64,000 bases of DNA from Aquimarina sediminis. Its GTDB lineage: Bacteria; Bacteroidota; Bacteroidia; Flavobacteriales; Flavobacteriaceae. The stretch covers positions 248,001 to 312,000 of the forward strand of contig NZ_POYJ01000001.1 in NCBI RefSeq assembly GCF_002895435.1. The letters run 5' to 3'. Shown piece by piece: positions 9,501 through 17,304 of the stretch (its first letter is position 1; each line of letters begins with the position of its first letter). The notes below the pieces were generated by a model. The model ran no database searches and was not told the DNA's origin. It saw nothing but the letters and a program-made list of their open reading frames with translations. The translations under genes and the position numbers were made by a program.

Positions 9501-12500
9501 ATCGCTATCACTATCGGGATTTGCTTTCCAGGCATTCCCCGGAGCACCCTGTTCCAGAACACGATTAAGAGGGGAGGGCTCGAAGATACTTTCTGAATAG
9601 GCATTAACATTTTCTGCTACTACTCCAGTAAAATCATCGGCATAAGTGTTTTTGTAATAACTGTTGATAGTATTGGTAACATCTACAGTCTGATAACTAC
9701 CATAGGCTTTATCATACTCAAAGGGGAGATACTCTTTGCCTTGTCTGCCATACTGGTCATATACAGTATGGGTTACAATATCTTTTTCATCTTTTGAGGC
9801 TCTGATGGCACTTTGCTGCATGGGTCTGCCTATACCATCAAAGTAGGTAATACTCTCGATGATATCTTTATTGTATTGTATCCCTTGTGGGGTAGTCATC
9901 GCTTTTTGATATACCTGGGTATAGATGTAGTTCTCATTAGAGAAGGTCAATGCATCATAAGGTGTGTTAATACACCCTTGTTTTTGTCCTTCTTCACCTG
10001 GGCATCTATCATTATTATTGGCAACATACCCTGCTGGTTGATTACAATCCATTTTTACATCTGCCGGATCACCAAATCCATCAAGGTCACCATCTCCATA
10101 CCAAGCAACGGGTTGATCTACCGTATAGTCTACTCTTCTGGCAACTCCCCAGCATCCAGCATTGCTAAGCCCTCTTAAGTATTTGGTGCCGCTAATGGTA
10201 TGGGTGATCGTAGTTGCTGCATTTGTAGTGACTGTATCTGCAGGACCGTCTTGCCAGTAGTAGATAATATCACCAGATGAGTTGTTGATAGTTACTACCG
10301 TATTACCACAATTCTTTTGTATAGTTGGTGGTTCAGGTATGGCTGGTATTTGATTAACAGTATAATCAATTTGTAAGGCATCACTCCAACATCCATTTTG
10401 AGTGTCGTATGAGCGTAAGTAATATACAGTACCATCTGTGCGGATTATTGTTTGCGACTCATTGGTAGTATTGGTAGCTGTTGGAGTACTTTGCCAGTAC
10501 CACTTATATCGTACTAAATGCGGATTTTGCTTTAGAACTGTTTGCCCACACTCATTGGTAATAGACTGTAAAACTGGGATTGGTGGTACCGATTTTACAC
10601 TATAGGTAACAGCACGTGCAGTACTCCAGCAATTTGTGTTATCATTTTTTGCTCGCAAATAATATGTACTACCACTTGTTAATGTAATAGACTGTGTTGC
10701 ATTAGTAGTATCTGTAGCTGTTTCGGTATTTTGCCAATACCAGGTCACTCCACCGGGAGGAGTTCCTCGGGTCAATGTACTACTTCCGCAATTATTAATC
10801 ACTGTAGGAGCATCAGGTTCTACGGGTGGATATGTTATGCTATAATCAATCTGTAATGCATCACTCCAACATCCTGTAGTGTTATTTTTGGCTAATAAGT
10901 AATATACAGTACCTTCCAATCGTTCATTTGTTTTGGCAGAACTAAGAGACACATTTTCTAAGGGTTGTAGTGGCACACTATTCCAGTACCAAGTCACCCC
11001 TGTTGGTGGGTCATTTCTGGTGAGGACAGTTTTTCCGCAATGATTAGTAATACTGCTTATTGTGGGTTTTGCTGGTTTTGATTTTATTGCGTAATTTATT
11101 GTTTTAGCAGGACCCCAACATCCAGAAGTATTATTTTTTGCCCTCAAGTAATGCACATTACCACTAGTAAGACTAACGGATGTTGCTGAGTTGCTTGTGC
11201 TTGTTCCGGTAGAGGTACTTTGCCAATACCAGGTCTCACCACTTGGAGGTGTTTTACGAATAATAGAGCTACTTCCACAACTATTAGACACGCTTTGAAT
11301 CAAGGGAACAGCAGGAGTAGCTTGAATACTATAATTCACTGTTTTTACCGCACTCCAACATCCTGCAGCATTATTCCTTGCTCGCAGGTAGTAAGAACTA
11401 CCACTGGTACGGGTAATAGAAGTGGATGAATTAGAAGTACTTGTACCTGTGACACTATCCTGCCAATACCAGGTAACCCCAACAGGAGGGTTACCTCTTG
11501 TTAAAGTGCTACTTCCGCAGTTATTACTTACAGTTGCTGTTGGTATTGCTGGTGTTGTATTTATACTATAATTTATAGTTCTTACTGCACTCCAACATCC
11601 GGTAGCATTTTTTCTGGCACGCAGATAATAAGTGCTACCACTGGTACGGGTAATAGAAGTTGATGAATTAGAAGTGCTGGTTCCCGTAGGACTACTTTGC
11701 CAGTACCAGGTTTCTAGATTTATTAGATGTGGACTCTGCGTAAGTGTTACTGATCCGCAATTGTTTGTAACTGTAGCAGTTGGTGTATTGGGTACTTCTT
11801 TAATACTATAATTAACAGTTCTTACTGCACTCCAACATCCATTGGTATTATTACGTGCTCTTAAATAGTAAGTACTTCCACTAGTTCTAACTATGGTTTT
11901 TGCCGAGTTAGATCTACTTGTTCCTGTAGACGAGCTTTGCCAATACCATGTGATGCCACTTGGTGGATTACCTCTGGTAAGTGTACTACTTCCACAATTA
12001 TTAGAAACAGACGGTCCGCTAGGAGTAGAAGGTCTGCTTCTTACAGTGTAGTTTATCGTTAGAGGTAAACTCCATTGTTTTGTGGTATTATTTCGAGCTA
12101 ACAAATAATATTTGGTACCTGAAGTAAGATGAATGGATTTTGCAGAACTCAAGGTAACTCCTCCTAATGGTTGCAAAGGAACACTATTCCAATACCATGT
12201 TATCCCACTTGGTGGGTCATTTCTGGTCAGTTTGGTACTTCCGCAATTATTAGTAATACTATGTAATGTTGGTCTGGGAACAATTGCATTGACATCCTTT
12301 TTGCTTACTACATTTATATTTATTGTATTTGATGGTTGATTATTAATATTGTCATCAATACATGCGTTGTCTTTGGTTGTATTGTATGAATTATCAATAT
12401 CTGAGTAAATTACGGTGCTTTTTTCAGTGTATTCTGTAGAACATTTTGTATTTGTATTAGCTTCTAATAGCCAATTTTTGCCCATACCTAATATGGGCAA

Positions 12501-12536
12501 GCATAGTATTAGGTATATTATATATCTTTTCATCAT
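6498..12536 (-). CDS. RHS-repeat polymorphic toxin with HExxH tip
   Basis: 2012 aa from the ATG at 12536, one base after the upstream stop; the frame continues to an upstream ATG at 12587, but that extension lies inside the upstream gene and would spoil the signal peptide (MMKRYIIYLILCLPILGMG). Order of parts: signal peptide; nine tandem ~80-aa Cys/Trp repeats (about 95-800); a calcium-binding-like Asp segment (YGDGDLDGFGDPADVKMDC); a DUF6443-type start (YDGIGRP-like, ESITYFDGIGRPMQQSAI); YD/RHS repeats; and the RHS core ending near NYDATIGRWMNIDPLTEKY and NPVFFVDPDGRTVD (about 1775). The variable tip (1776-2012) carries FLHESLHTRFG with His1918, Glu1919 and His1922, a zincin HExxH motif, so a metallopeptidase-like effector is likely. 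The tip looks more A+T-rich by eye than the core, as expected for exchangeable tips. Confidence 0.9.
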   Translation of the reverse strand: MMKRYIIYLILCLPILGMGKNWLLEANTNTKCSTEYTEKSTVIYSDIDNSYNTTKDNACIDDNINNQPSNTININVVSKKDVNAIVPRPTLHSITNNCGSTKLTRNDPPSGITWYWNSVPLQPLGGVTLSSAKSIHLTSGTKYYLLARNNTTKQWSLPLTINYTVRSRPSTPSGPSVSNNCGSSTLTRGNPPSGITWYWQSSSTGTSRSNSAKTIVRTSGSTYYLRARNNTNGCWSAVRTVNYSIKEVPNTPTATVTNNCGSVTLTQSPHLINLETWYWQSSPTGTSTSNSSTSITRTSGSTYYLRARKNATGCWSAVRTINYSINTTPAIPTATVSNNCGSSTLTRGNPPVGVTWYWQDSVTGTSTSNSSTSITRTSGSSYYLRARNNAAGCWSAVKTVNYSIQATPAVPLIQSVSNSCGSSSIIRKTPPSGETWYWQSTSTGTSTSNSATSVSLTSGNVHYLRAKNNTSGCWGPAKTINYAIKSKPAKPTISSITNHCGKTVLTRNDPPTGVTWYWNSVPLQPLENVSLSSAKTNERLEGTVYYLLAKNNTTGCWSDALQIDYSITYPPVEPDAPTVINNCGSSTLTRGTPPGGVTWYWQNTETATDTTNATQSITLTSGSTYYLRAKNDNTNCWSTARAVTYSVKSVPPIPVLQSITNECGQTVLKQNPHLVRYKWYWQSTPTATNTTNESQTIIRTDGTVYYLRSYDTQNGCWSDALQIDYTVNQIPAIPEPPTIQKNCGNTVVTINNSSGDIIYYWQDGPADTVTTNAATTITHTISGTKYLRGLSNAGCWGVARRVDYTVDQPVAWYGDGDLDGFGDPADVKMDCNQPAGYVANNNDRCPGEEGQKQGCINTPYDALTFSNENYIYTQVYQKAMTTPQGIQYNKDIIESITYFDGIGRPMQQSAIRASKDEKDIVTHTVYDQYGRQGKEYLPFEYDKAYGSYQTVDVTNTINSYYKNTYADDFTGVVAENVNAYSESIFEPSPLNRVLEQGAPGNAWKANPDSDSDHTIKFDWKTNTAGEVPYFYISFAGNDTESPQLQKANTAYIAGQLYISIIKDENWQPGQTYTDDHTTKEYKDKLGRVILKRTYNQGVAHDTHYVYDDFGNLTYVIPPKVTTSDGVSTTELNELCYQYKYDYRNRLVEKKIPGKGWEYIIYNGYDQPILTQDSNQKTLGEWLFTKYDVYGRVAYTGKITDNRTRTVIQEEAKAYNNKLWVERQAATTIGGTTLYYNDGGYPKVTAAEVLTINYYDTYGFDMAGITTPTTSYGQAITNQTTSLATGTKVKVLDTNSWITTVSWYDAKSRPIYVASINEYLNATDIIESKLDFTGKVEQTTTRHTKGTNATIVMIDTFTYDHTGRLLTQTQSINGGNKEMIVSNEYNALGQLVTKNVGGTIIASEHMTVTPLQQVDYNYNVRGWLKEINDVNSLGNDLFAFGINYNTTTENLSAASLYNGNISETLWKTANDNVKRAYGYQYDALNRITNGNSSDGNYNLSNVTYDKVGNILTLNRKGHLDTNAATFGTMDILSYTYDSGNKLLKVTDTANKTFGFKDGINTNNDFSYDVNGNMTLDQNKGITEITYNHLNLPKTVTINNTSNNGNISYIYDATGAKLKKIVTEGGSLIETEYAGNFVYKNDQLQYFNTPEGYVTPNGSSYRYVYNYKDHLGNIRLSYTKNDAGNLEIISENNYYPFGFKHKGYNNIISSLGNSTAQKYGYNGKELEEDLGLNWHGYGARNYDATIGRWMNIDPLTEKYYDKSSYNYSLNNPVFFVDPDGRTVDVTDLVNGGTESDTWLLVSLMANLSETTGSVIEKSTSRDGVTTLTEGECKSNCKKSNKAGGYVSHLLSDDSGTITVKNNDRNTKQTPDGRQFKQFGSQANPNGEIYLDAMQISNIQYSLKSKDIDPRTMDTGFVFLHESLHTRFGASYFNSERDNREKEGGRFRDPTGVFAKAVFAGPTVDRINKFRSEIGLPLRRSYSNWNPNNPGSLVIEKDGNRVEVPIINYNMLYNE
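10130..12270 (-). repeat. Nine tandem ~240-bp repeats inside the RHS gene
   Basis: Nine consecutive copies encode an approximately 80-aa unit with the pattern NCGSxxLTRxxPPxG, then TWYWQ, then TSGSxYYLRAxNN, then GCWSxxxxxxYS. Repeats 1 and 6 share a variant (WNSVPLQPL), and repeats 3 and 8 share another (NPHL/SPHL near the Trp). The paired Cys and the WYW core suggest a small Ig-like or carbohydrate-binding beta domain; that fold is inferred. Shared variants point to past duplication of two or more units, and the DNA similarity makes copy-number change likely. Confidence 0.9.
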
Positions 12537-12537
12537 T

Positions 12538-15500
12538 TTAGTTTTTGTAGTGATAGGTATTTTTTGAAACCAGATTGCCATCGGCATCTTTTACAGACTC
12601 CAGACGTTGCAGATCATCATACTGATAGGTGCTGGTATATCCCCTGGGGTCGGTGGTACTAATTACACCCACCAATGGATCATAGGTATAAGTGGTGATC
12701 ATAGCCCCGGGCATGGTGCTTCTTAGATTATCTATAGCCGTTAGCGAAGTTTCATCATATCCCAACAGGGCTGCTTCTGTCACTCCCAAGGCACTGGCAA
12801 GTTGCGCAAAGGTGGTGTTCTCAATCTTGGCAATAGGGTATTGTTTATTATACCCCCAGATAATACTGGTATATCGATGGGCACTAGCAGGAGCATCATC
12901 CTTGGCAATACTATGGTATTCTACAATATTCCCCTTATCATCATACCTGTCGATATGTAGTCTGGCTTCTAATGGATTAGCCCCTTTTGAAGATAAACGG
13001 GCTTTGGGTTTAAACAAGAGCCCTCCCATATTATAAAACTCGGTTTTAGAGGAGCTTAAAAGAGTTCCTTCACGTTTGGTAGTAGTAGATATAGGGATTG
13101 CAATTACATTTTGCTGCACCATAGCAGTAGACACCGCATCAGTACTATTGTAAGGATATTTGGTTTCTGATTTATGGATTTTTCCCTGGCTATCGACTAC
13201 CTCTGTACTAGAGAGCTGATCATACTGATCATAGGTATTGGTCTCTGTGGTTTTTAACTGCTCGGGGTAGTACTGGATGGTTTCTTTGACTCTGGGTAGA
13301 AACATATTATCATATTCCATATAGGTCTTAAAATGAAAATAATCATAGGGATTAGTACTCCAGCTAATGGATCCCTCTTTTTTGATTCGATATCCTATTT
13401 TCAATCCTTTAGGATGTAAGGGATTATTATCATTTCCGTTCTGATCTATCTGCCCTCTGATTTGGATATAACTTTGATTTGTAGTGGTTATCGCAGGATG
13501 TAAAGAATCAGTTTTGTTGAACTTATACACCGATGTGTTTGTAACCCTTCCCATTGATTTATCTACTCCATTAGGAGCAAAAGGATAGTGGATATCGTAA
13601 AAAAACGTGGGATTTTCATAGGTTGTACTGGTGTATCCCTTGGTATAAAAATGTTTTTTGGTGGCATAAGGATCTGATAGGAATCGTAATCGTTTTGACC
13701 CATCATAGTTGGTAGGTGCCATAGGATTTTCTACATAACTGGGGATGACCTCGGTATATCTATCCTGAAATTCTTTTACCTGTTTGTAGTATACCGGAAC
13801 TCCACTATTAAGATTCACCGGGTTATAAGTTTTATAGTTGTAATTAAGGCGATCATATCGGTATGTCAGTTCATGGGTTCCATTGGTACAGGTAAGTTCA
13901 ATCTTATAATCCATCTCTGAGATTCCTTTTTGCAATTCTACCCCAGAGGAGTATCCATCTGTTGCCGAATAATCAAAAAAGCGTTCTTGTACCGGGTTGG
14001 TACTACTACCATCATATTCTTTAATACTTTTTACTCGTATCCCTCCTACAATAGTATTAACATAAAGCTGCTGCCCGGGGGCTACCTCGGGTAACTCATG
14101 AAACTTGACATTAATATGCCCTGAAACATCTTTGTTTTTATTGCTATTGGTATATATTTTAAAGACATAGGTTCCTTTGGGGATAACAATATAGCCCCCG
14201 CTGGTACCACTTAAGGTTTTTGATGATCCCGAATAGTTGTCATCCAGCTGTATACCCAATGCGGGACAAAAGAAGGGCACTTCGGTGTTTTCTACAGATC
14301 TGTAATATTCGGCTACTGTTGGATAATCTCCCCCTCCCGGTGCAGTATGCGATACAGGGCAGTTATCGGTTCTGTTTATAGAAGCTACAATAGTACCGTT
14401 ATTGTTAGAGGTAATGCTATGGGTTATTTTGGCAAATACATTGGTCTTAAACTCATAGGTGATAGCAGTCTCTTTATAGGCATTACTGTTGATGTTATTA
14501 TCAGATTTAAACAACATATTAAGCTCTCTGTTAGGAGGTAATACCTGCTGGCTATCGGCAGTATATTTACTCTTGATCTGATTGGCTTCATAATCGATTA
14601 GAGAATATCCTCCTGTAGGATAGATGATTTTGGTTAATGCTCCAATCTTTGTTTTATCAGGATTTGGTGTTTTATTGGCATAATATGGTGTAAAAGGTAC
14701 ATTGATCGCATGGGTATTACCAATACCGTTATAGAATCCCCATTTGTCCTGTGCATAGGGTCTGGTGGTAGTAGAGGTATGAAAATCAGGAATCAGATCT
14801 CTTTGATGATATTCGAATCCATAAAAGGGTTTTGTGTTTTTGGTAATCTTTGTGAGCAAATCACGATTTCCATAGTATTCAAAACCATAAGTGTTAACTG
14901 TTTTATTTTCAGAATTATTAATAATCAACGCATTGTATTTGATACGGGTAGCATTAGGATCAACTGGCAAAAAGATATTACCTGCTGCAGAGGTGATACT
15001 GGTTAACAATTTACGTTTGATCATGGTTTTTGAAAAGCCGTCAGAGTAGGAATGAAGAGGAGCATTAGACAGATCTCCTCCTGTACATTGAATCACAGGG
15101 ATATTATAACTGTAAAACCCTGAGGCATAAAAATCCAGGCTGACATAAGAATTCTCTATATAGTTAAACGATAACTGCTCGTTATTAGGAAAAATCACCG
15201 AAGAGAGCATCCAGCTGGAGGTATATCCTGTAAAGGAATCATTAAAAACCGCTTCATTACCCTGCAGGGGTTCATTACGCTCTTTAACATCAAAGATATA
15301 GGTATATCCCTTGTCATCAATAAGGGTTACTTTATCAATAACATGATTGACACCACTAGCCCAGCTAAGAGTTACTTTATAATTGTGCTTGGAGATATAT
15401 ACCGGATTTTTATCCTTATCTATTTTAAAGGAAAAATTAATTCCGTTAACACTCACATTGTATTTATCGGGTTCAGAGTCTATAGCTCCTGCCATAATAT

Positions 15501-15942
15501 AATTGGCAGTATTCTCGGAAATCTCCCCAGTATTAAAATAAGGATTAAGATGGGTGATTCTATAGTTTTGAGTACCATAATATCCTTTGGGATGTTCATC
15601 TGGTAATCCACGTACTTCTCGCACTACGGTTCCTCCGGCAGAAAGATTCCAGTTCATACCACTAAGTGAAGGTTTGTCTTCCAATAATAAGCCCCCGGAG
15701 CCATAGTGTAATGATATAGGCCAGGAGTACCCATTGACCTGGATGGTATGTAGCGGAATCTGATAGTTCATCTGTCCTGCACTAAGATTGACAGGGATAT
15801 TTCCGAAAACTCCAAATTTCCCAGCCTCGGGAGAGGTAGGAAAAGGAATCAGATCGGCATCTGTTTGTGTCCCCGGACTGGATGTCTGTCCAAAGGAGAA
15901 GGCAGTAAACAATAATACTGCCATCAATAGAATATGTCTCAT
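12538..15942 (-). CDS. SpvB-like/YD-repeat secreted protein, partner of the RHS protein
   Basis: 1134 aa with a signal peptide (MRHILLMAVLLFTAFSFGQ). The N-terminal region GKFGVFGNIPVNLSAGQMNY, then WPISLHYGSGGLLLEDKPS and GMNWNLSAGGTVVREVRG, matches the SpvB-type start of RHS/Tc B-like proteins. The middle is a long beta-rich region with Tyr/Asn-rich strands. The end has a few YD repeats (GYTSTYQYDDLQRLESVKDA) and stops without an RHS core or tip. It is the first gene of the operon and ends one base before the RHS start. In Tc toxins, SpvB-like and RHS-like chains together build the hollow shell around the toxic tip; here the same pairing is an inference from order and domain content. Confidence 0.88.
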   Translation of the reverse strand: MRHILLMAVLLFTAFSFGQTSSPGTQTDADLIPFPTSPEAGKFGVFGNIPVNLSAGQMNYQIPLHTIQVNGYSWPISLHYGSGGLLLEDKPSLSGMNWNLSAGGTVVREVRGLPDEHPKGYYGTQNYRITHLNPYFNTGEISENTANYIMAGAIDSEPDKYNVSVNGINFSFKIDKDKNPVYISKHNYKVTLSWASGVNHVIDKVTLIDDKGYTYIFDVKERNEPLQGNEAVFNDSFTGYTSSWMLSSVIFPNNEQLSFNYIENSYVSLDFYASGFYSYNIPVIQCTGGDLSNAPLHSYSDGFSKTMIKRKLLTSITSAAGNIFLPVDPNATRIKYNALIINNSENKTVNTYGFEYYGNRDLLTKITKNTKPFYGFEYHQRDLIPDFHTSTTTRPYAQDKWGFYNGIGNTHAINVPFTPYYANKTPNPDKTKIGALTKIIYPTGGYSLIDYEANQIKSKYTADSQQVLPPNRELNMLFKSDNNINSNAYKETAITYEFKTNVFAKITHSITSNNNGTIVASINRTDNCPVSHTAPGGGDYPTVAEYYRSVENTEVPFFCPALGIQLDDNYSGSSKTLSGTSGGYIVIPKGTYVFKIYTNSNKNKDVSGHINVKFHELPEVAPGQQLYVNTIVGGIRVKSIKEYDGSSTNPVQERFFDYSATDGYSSGVELQKGISEMDYKIELTCTNGTHELTYRYDRLNYNYKTYNPVNLNSGVPVYYKQVKEFQDRYTEVIPSYVENPMAPTNYDGSKRLRFLSDPYATKKHFYTKGYTSTTYENPTFFYDIHYPFAPNGVDKSMGRVTNTSVYKFNKTDSLHPAITTTNQSYIQIRGQIDQNGNDNNPLHPKGLKIGYRIKKEGSISWSTNPYDYFHFKTYMEYDNMFLPRVKETIQYYPEQLKTTETNTYDQYDQLSSTEVVDSQGKIHKSETKYPYNSTDAVSTAMVQQNVIAIPISTTTKREGTLLSSSKTEFYNMGGLLFKPKARLSSKGANPLEARLHIDRYDDKGNIVEYHSIAKDDAPASAHRYTSIIWGYNKQYPIAKIENTTFAQLASALGVTEAALLGYDETSLTAIDNLRSTMPGAMITTYTYDPLVGVISTTDPRGYTSTYQYDDLQRLESVKDADGNLVSKNTYHYKN

Positions 15943-15999
15943 AAAAAAGTAATTATAAAATTAAGAGTGACTAATTTAGTTTTGTATATTTTTCTTGTT

Positions 16000-16040
16000 T
16001 TCTGATGCAATAATAAGGGGAGTCAGTTTCATTTTTTGGG
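16000..16040. repeat. Direct repeat copy 1 in spacer
   Basis: TCTGATGCAATAATAAGGGG followed by AGTCAGTTTCATTTTTTGGG recurs about 310 bases further on (16309-16349) as CTGGTGCAATAATAAGGGTA followed by AGAAGTTTCATTTTTTGAAA. The 680-base spacer 15943-16622 is otherwise without a convincing gene. Confidence 0.6.
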
Positions 16041-16308
16041 AGTGGGATTTTTTTGAGGACCGGTGTGTGAAGTCTGGGTGTTTTTTTTGGATATCAATCA
16101 TAAAATTCTGTTTTATATATTTGCTGTTTTGTAGCTCGGTAGCTATTTGGATACTACTGTTTATGTCACAAGTCATTCATTTGTTACCCTGTTTTTTTGG
16201 ATTTAGTATTTTTTAATGTATCACATGGTGATACCTCTCTTTTTTTGAAGAGAATAGTGAGATCTGTTTTTGTAGAATTAGATGTATGCACCATAGATTA
16301 GATAATTT

Positions 16309-16349
16309 TTCTGGTGCAATAATAAGGGTAAGAAGTTTCATTTTTTGAA
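16309..16349. repeat. Direct repeat copy 2 in spacer
   Basis: Second copy of the about 40-base element at 16000-16040, in the same orientation, about three quarters identical by eye. It is followed by a short inverted repeat (TTTCATTTTTTGAAA). Its role is unknown; it could be a duplicated promoter region or a trace of recombination at the RHS locus. Confidence 0.55.
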
Positions 16350-16510
16350 ACTCTCAAAAAAAAGCTTATTTTTTTTAAAATTTTATTTTAGAGCGGATAA
16401 TTTGGTTTTTCTATTGAAGAAGGATAGGGATAAAACCCATAGATAAACCCCACAGAATTTACATACCGATAGCTTCGTATAAGAGTATCGAAGGTAACAG
16501 GAGCATTCAT

Positions 16511-16621
16511 TTACTTCATTATCTGTAATATGCGAAATAGTTTGGTTCTCGAAATTCCTAATAGGGCGGTAAGTTCTTCTTATGATCTTGTAACCTGAAG
16601 ATGAATCAATGTATCAATTCG
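16511..16621 (-). pseudogene. Decayed helix-turn-helix fragment
   Basis: Read on the minus strand directly after the response regulator stop, one frame gives RIDTLIHLQVTRS, a stop (TAA), then EELTALLGISRTKLFRILQ and IMK before a second stop. EELTALLGISRTKLFRIL is a strong helix-turn-helix pattern of the Crp/Fnr or Fis type. With no start, an in-frame stop and only about 35 codons it cannot be a working gene. It may be the relic of a regulator or a truncated end left by rearrangement. A chance match is possible. Confidence 0.35.
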
Positions 16622-16622
16622 T

Positions 16623-17291
16623 TTATGAAATCAGACCTAGTTGATTTACCATATATACCAACTGTATATTCGTTTTGGCATTAAAATACTCTCTTAGTTT
16701 TCGTATTCTATCTTCTATTGAGCGTTTGCTGTTGGGGGATATTTCTTTTTTAACAAGGTATTGTCTGATTTCTTCTTGCTTATATCCTTGTACTAGTAAG
16801 GTTAGTAGTTGTATTTCGTATGGATCTAATTGTAAAATGTTATTTTGATGCATGGCATTTTTAGAAACAGGGCAGGTGTATGGTTTGCCATCATATACCT
16901 GTTGTATTGCTTTATTTAACTCTGATAATCCATAAAGACCTTTGCAGACATATCCATTAATTTGATAGTTTTCAAAAAGTGATTTTATAATAGCGGGCTT
17001 ATCCTCTCCAGAAAAGACAATAATCTTTATATTGGGTTGTATTTTTTTAACTTCTCCGATTAGCTGTTTTCCCGAAGTGATTTGATGTTTTTTGTAATCC
17101 AGTGTAAAAGACAGATCACTAATGAGTAATTGGTAAGGAGTACCTTCCTGTATAGCTCTTTCGATTTTGAGTTTTGTTTTATCACAAAACTGAGCAGTAT
17201 CTACTTGTGCATTGGTAAGCTCATTAACAGAAGAAACAATTCCAAGATTCTCATTATCTATATCTTCAGCTATAATAATTTTTGTAAACAT
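16623..17291 (-). CDS. LuxR/NarL-family response regulator
   Basis: 222 aa from the ATG at 17291; the longer frame to 17411 lies inside the kinase gene and is rejected. The receiver domain occupies 1-130: MFTKIIIAEDIDNE with acidic pocket residues near 9-12, phospho-acceptor Asp59 in LLISDLSF, Ser in VFSGED and Lys in VCKGLYGL. A C-terminal HTH (LDPYEIQLLTLLVQGYKQEE, then SKRSIEDRIRKLREYF) is of the LuxR class. It lies 13 bases downstream of a TPR histidine kinase, so they form one two-component system. Targets are unknown; the divergent or flanking RHS and secreted-protein operons are possible ones. Confidence 0.92.
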   Translation of the reverse strand: MFTKIIIAEDIDNENLGIVSSVNELTNAQVDTAQFCDKTKLKIERAIQEGTPYQLLISDLSFTLDYKKHQITSGKQLIGEVKKIQPNIKIIVFSGEDKPAIIKSLFENYQINGYVCKGLYGLSELNKAIQQVYDGKPYTCPVSKNAMHQNNILQLDPYEIQLLTLLVQGYKQEEIRQYLVKKEISPNSKRSIEDRIRKLREYFNAKTNIQLVYMVNQLGLIS

Positions 17292-17304
17292 ATATGTAGT
17301 CTGG

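Noticed and set aside
12537..12587. Upstream extension of the RHS gene start
   Set aside because: It lies inside the end of the SpvB-like gene and would put a non-signal stretch before the clear signal peptide that begins at 12536.
15976..16216. Two overlapping opposite-strand frames of 66 and 73 aa in the spacer before the RHS operon
   Set aside because: Low-complexity Phe/Ile-rich translation from a T-rich tract; no start context and no recognisable protein pattern.
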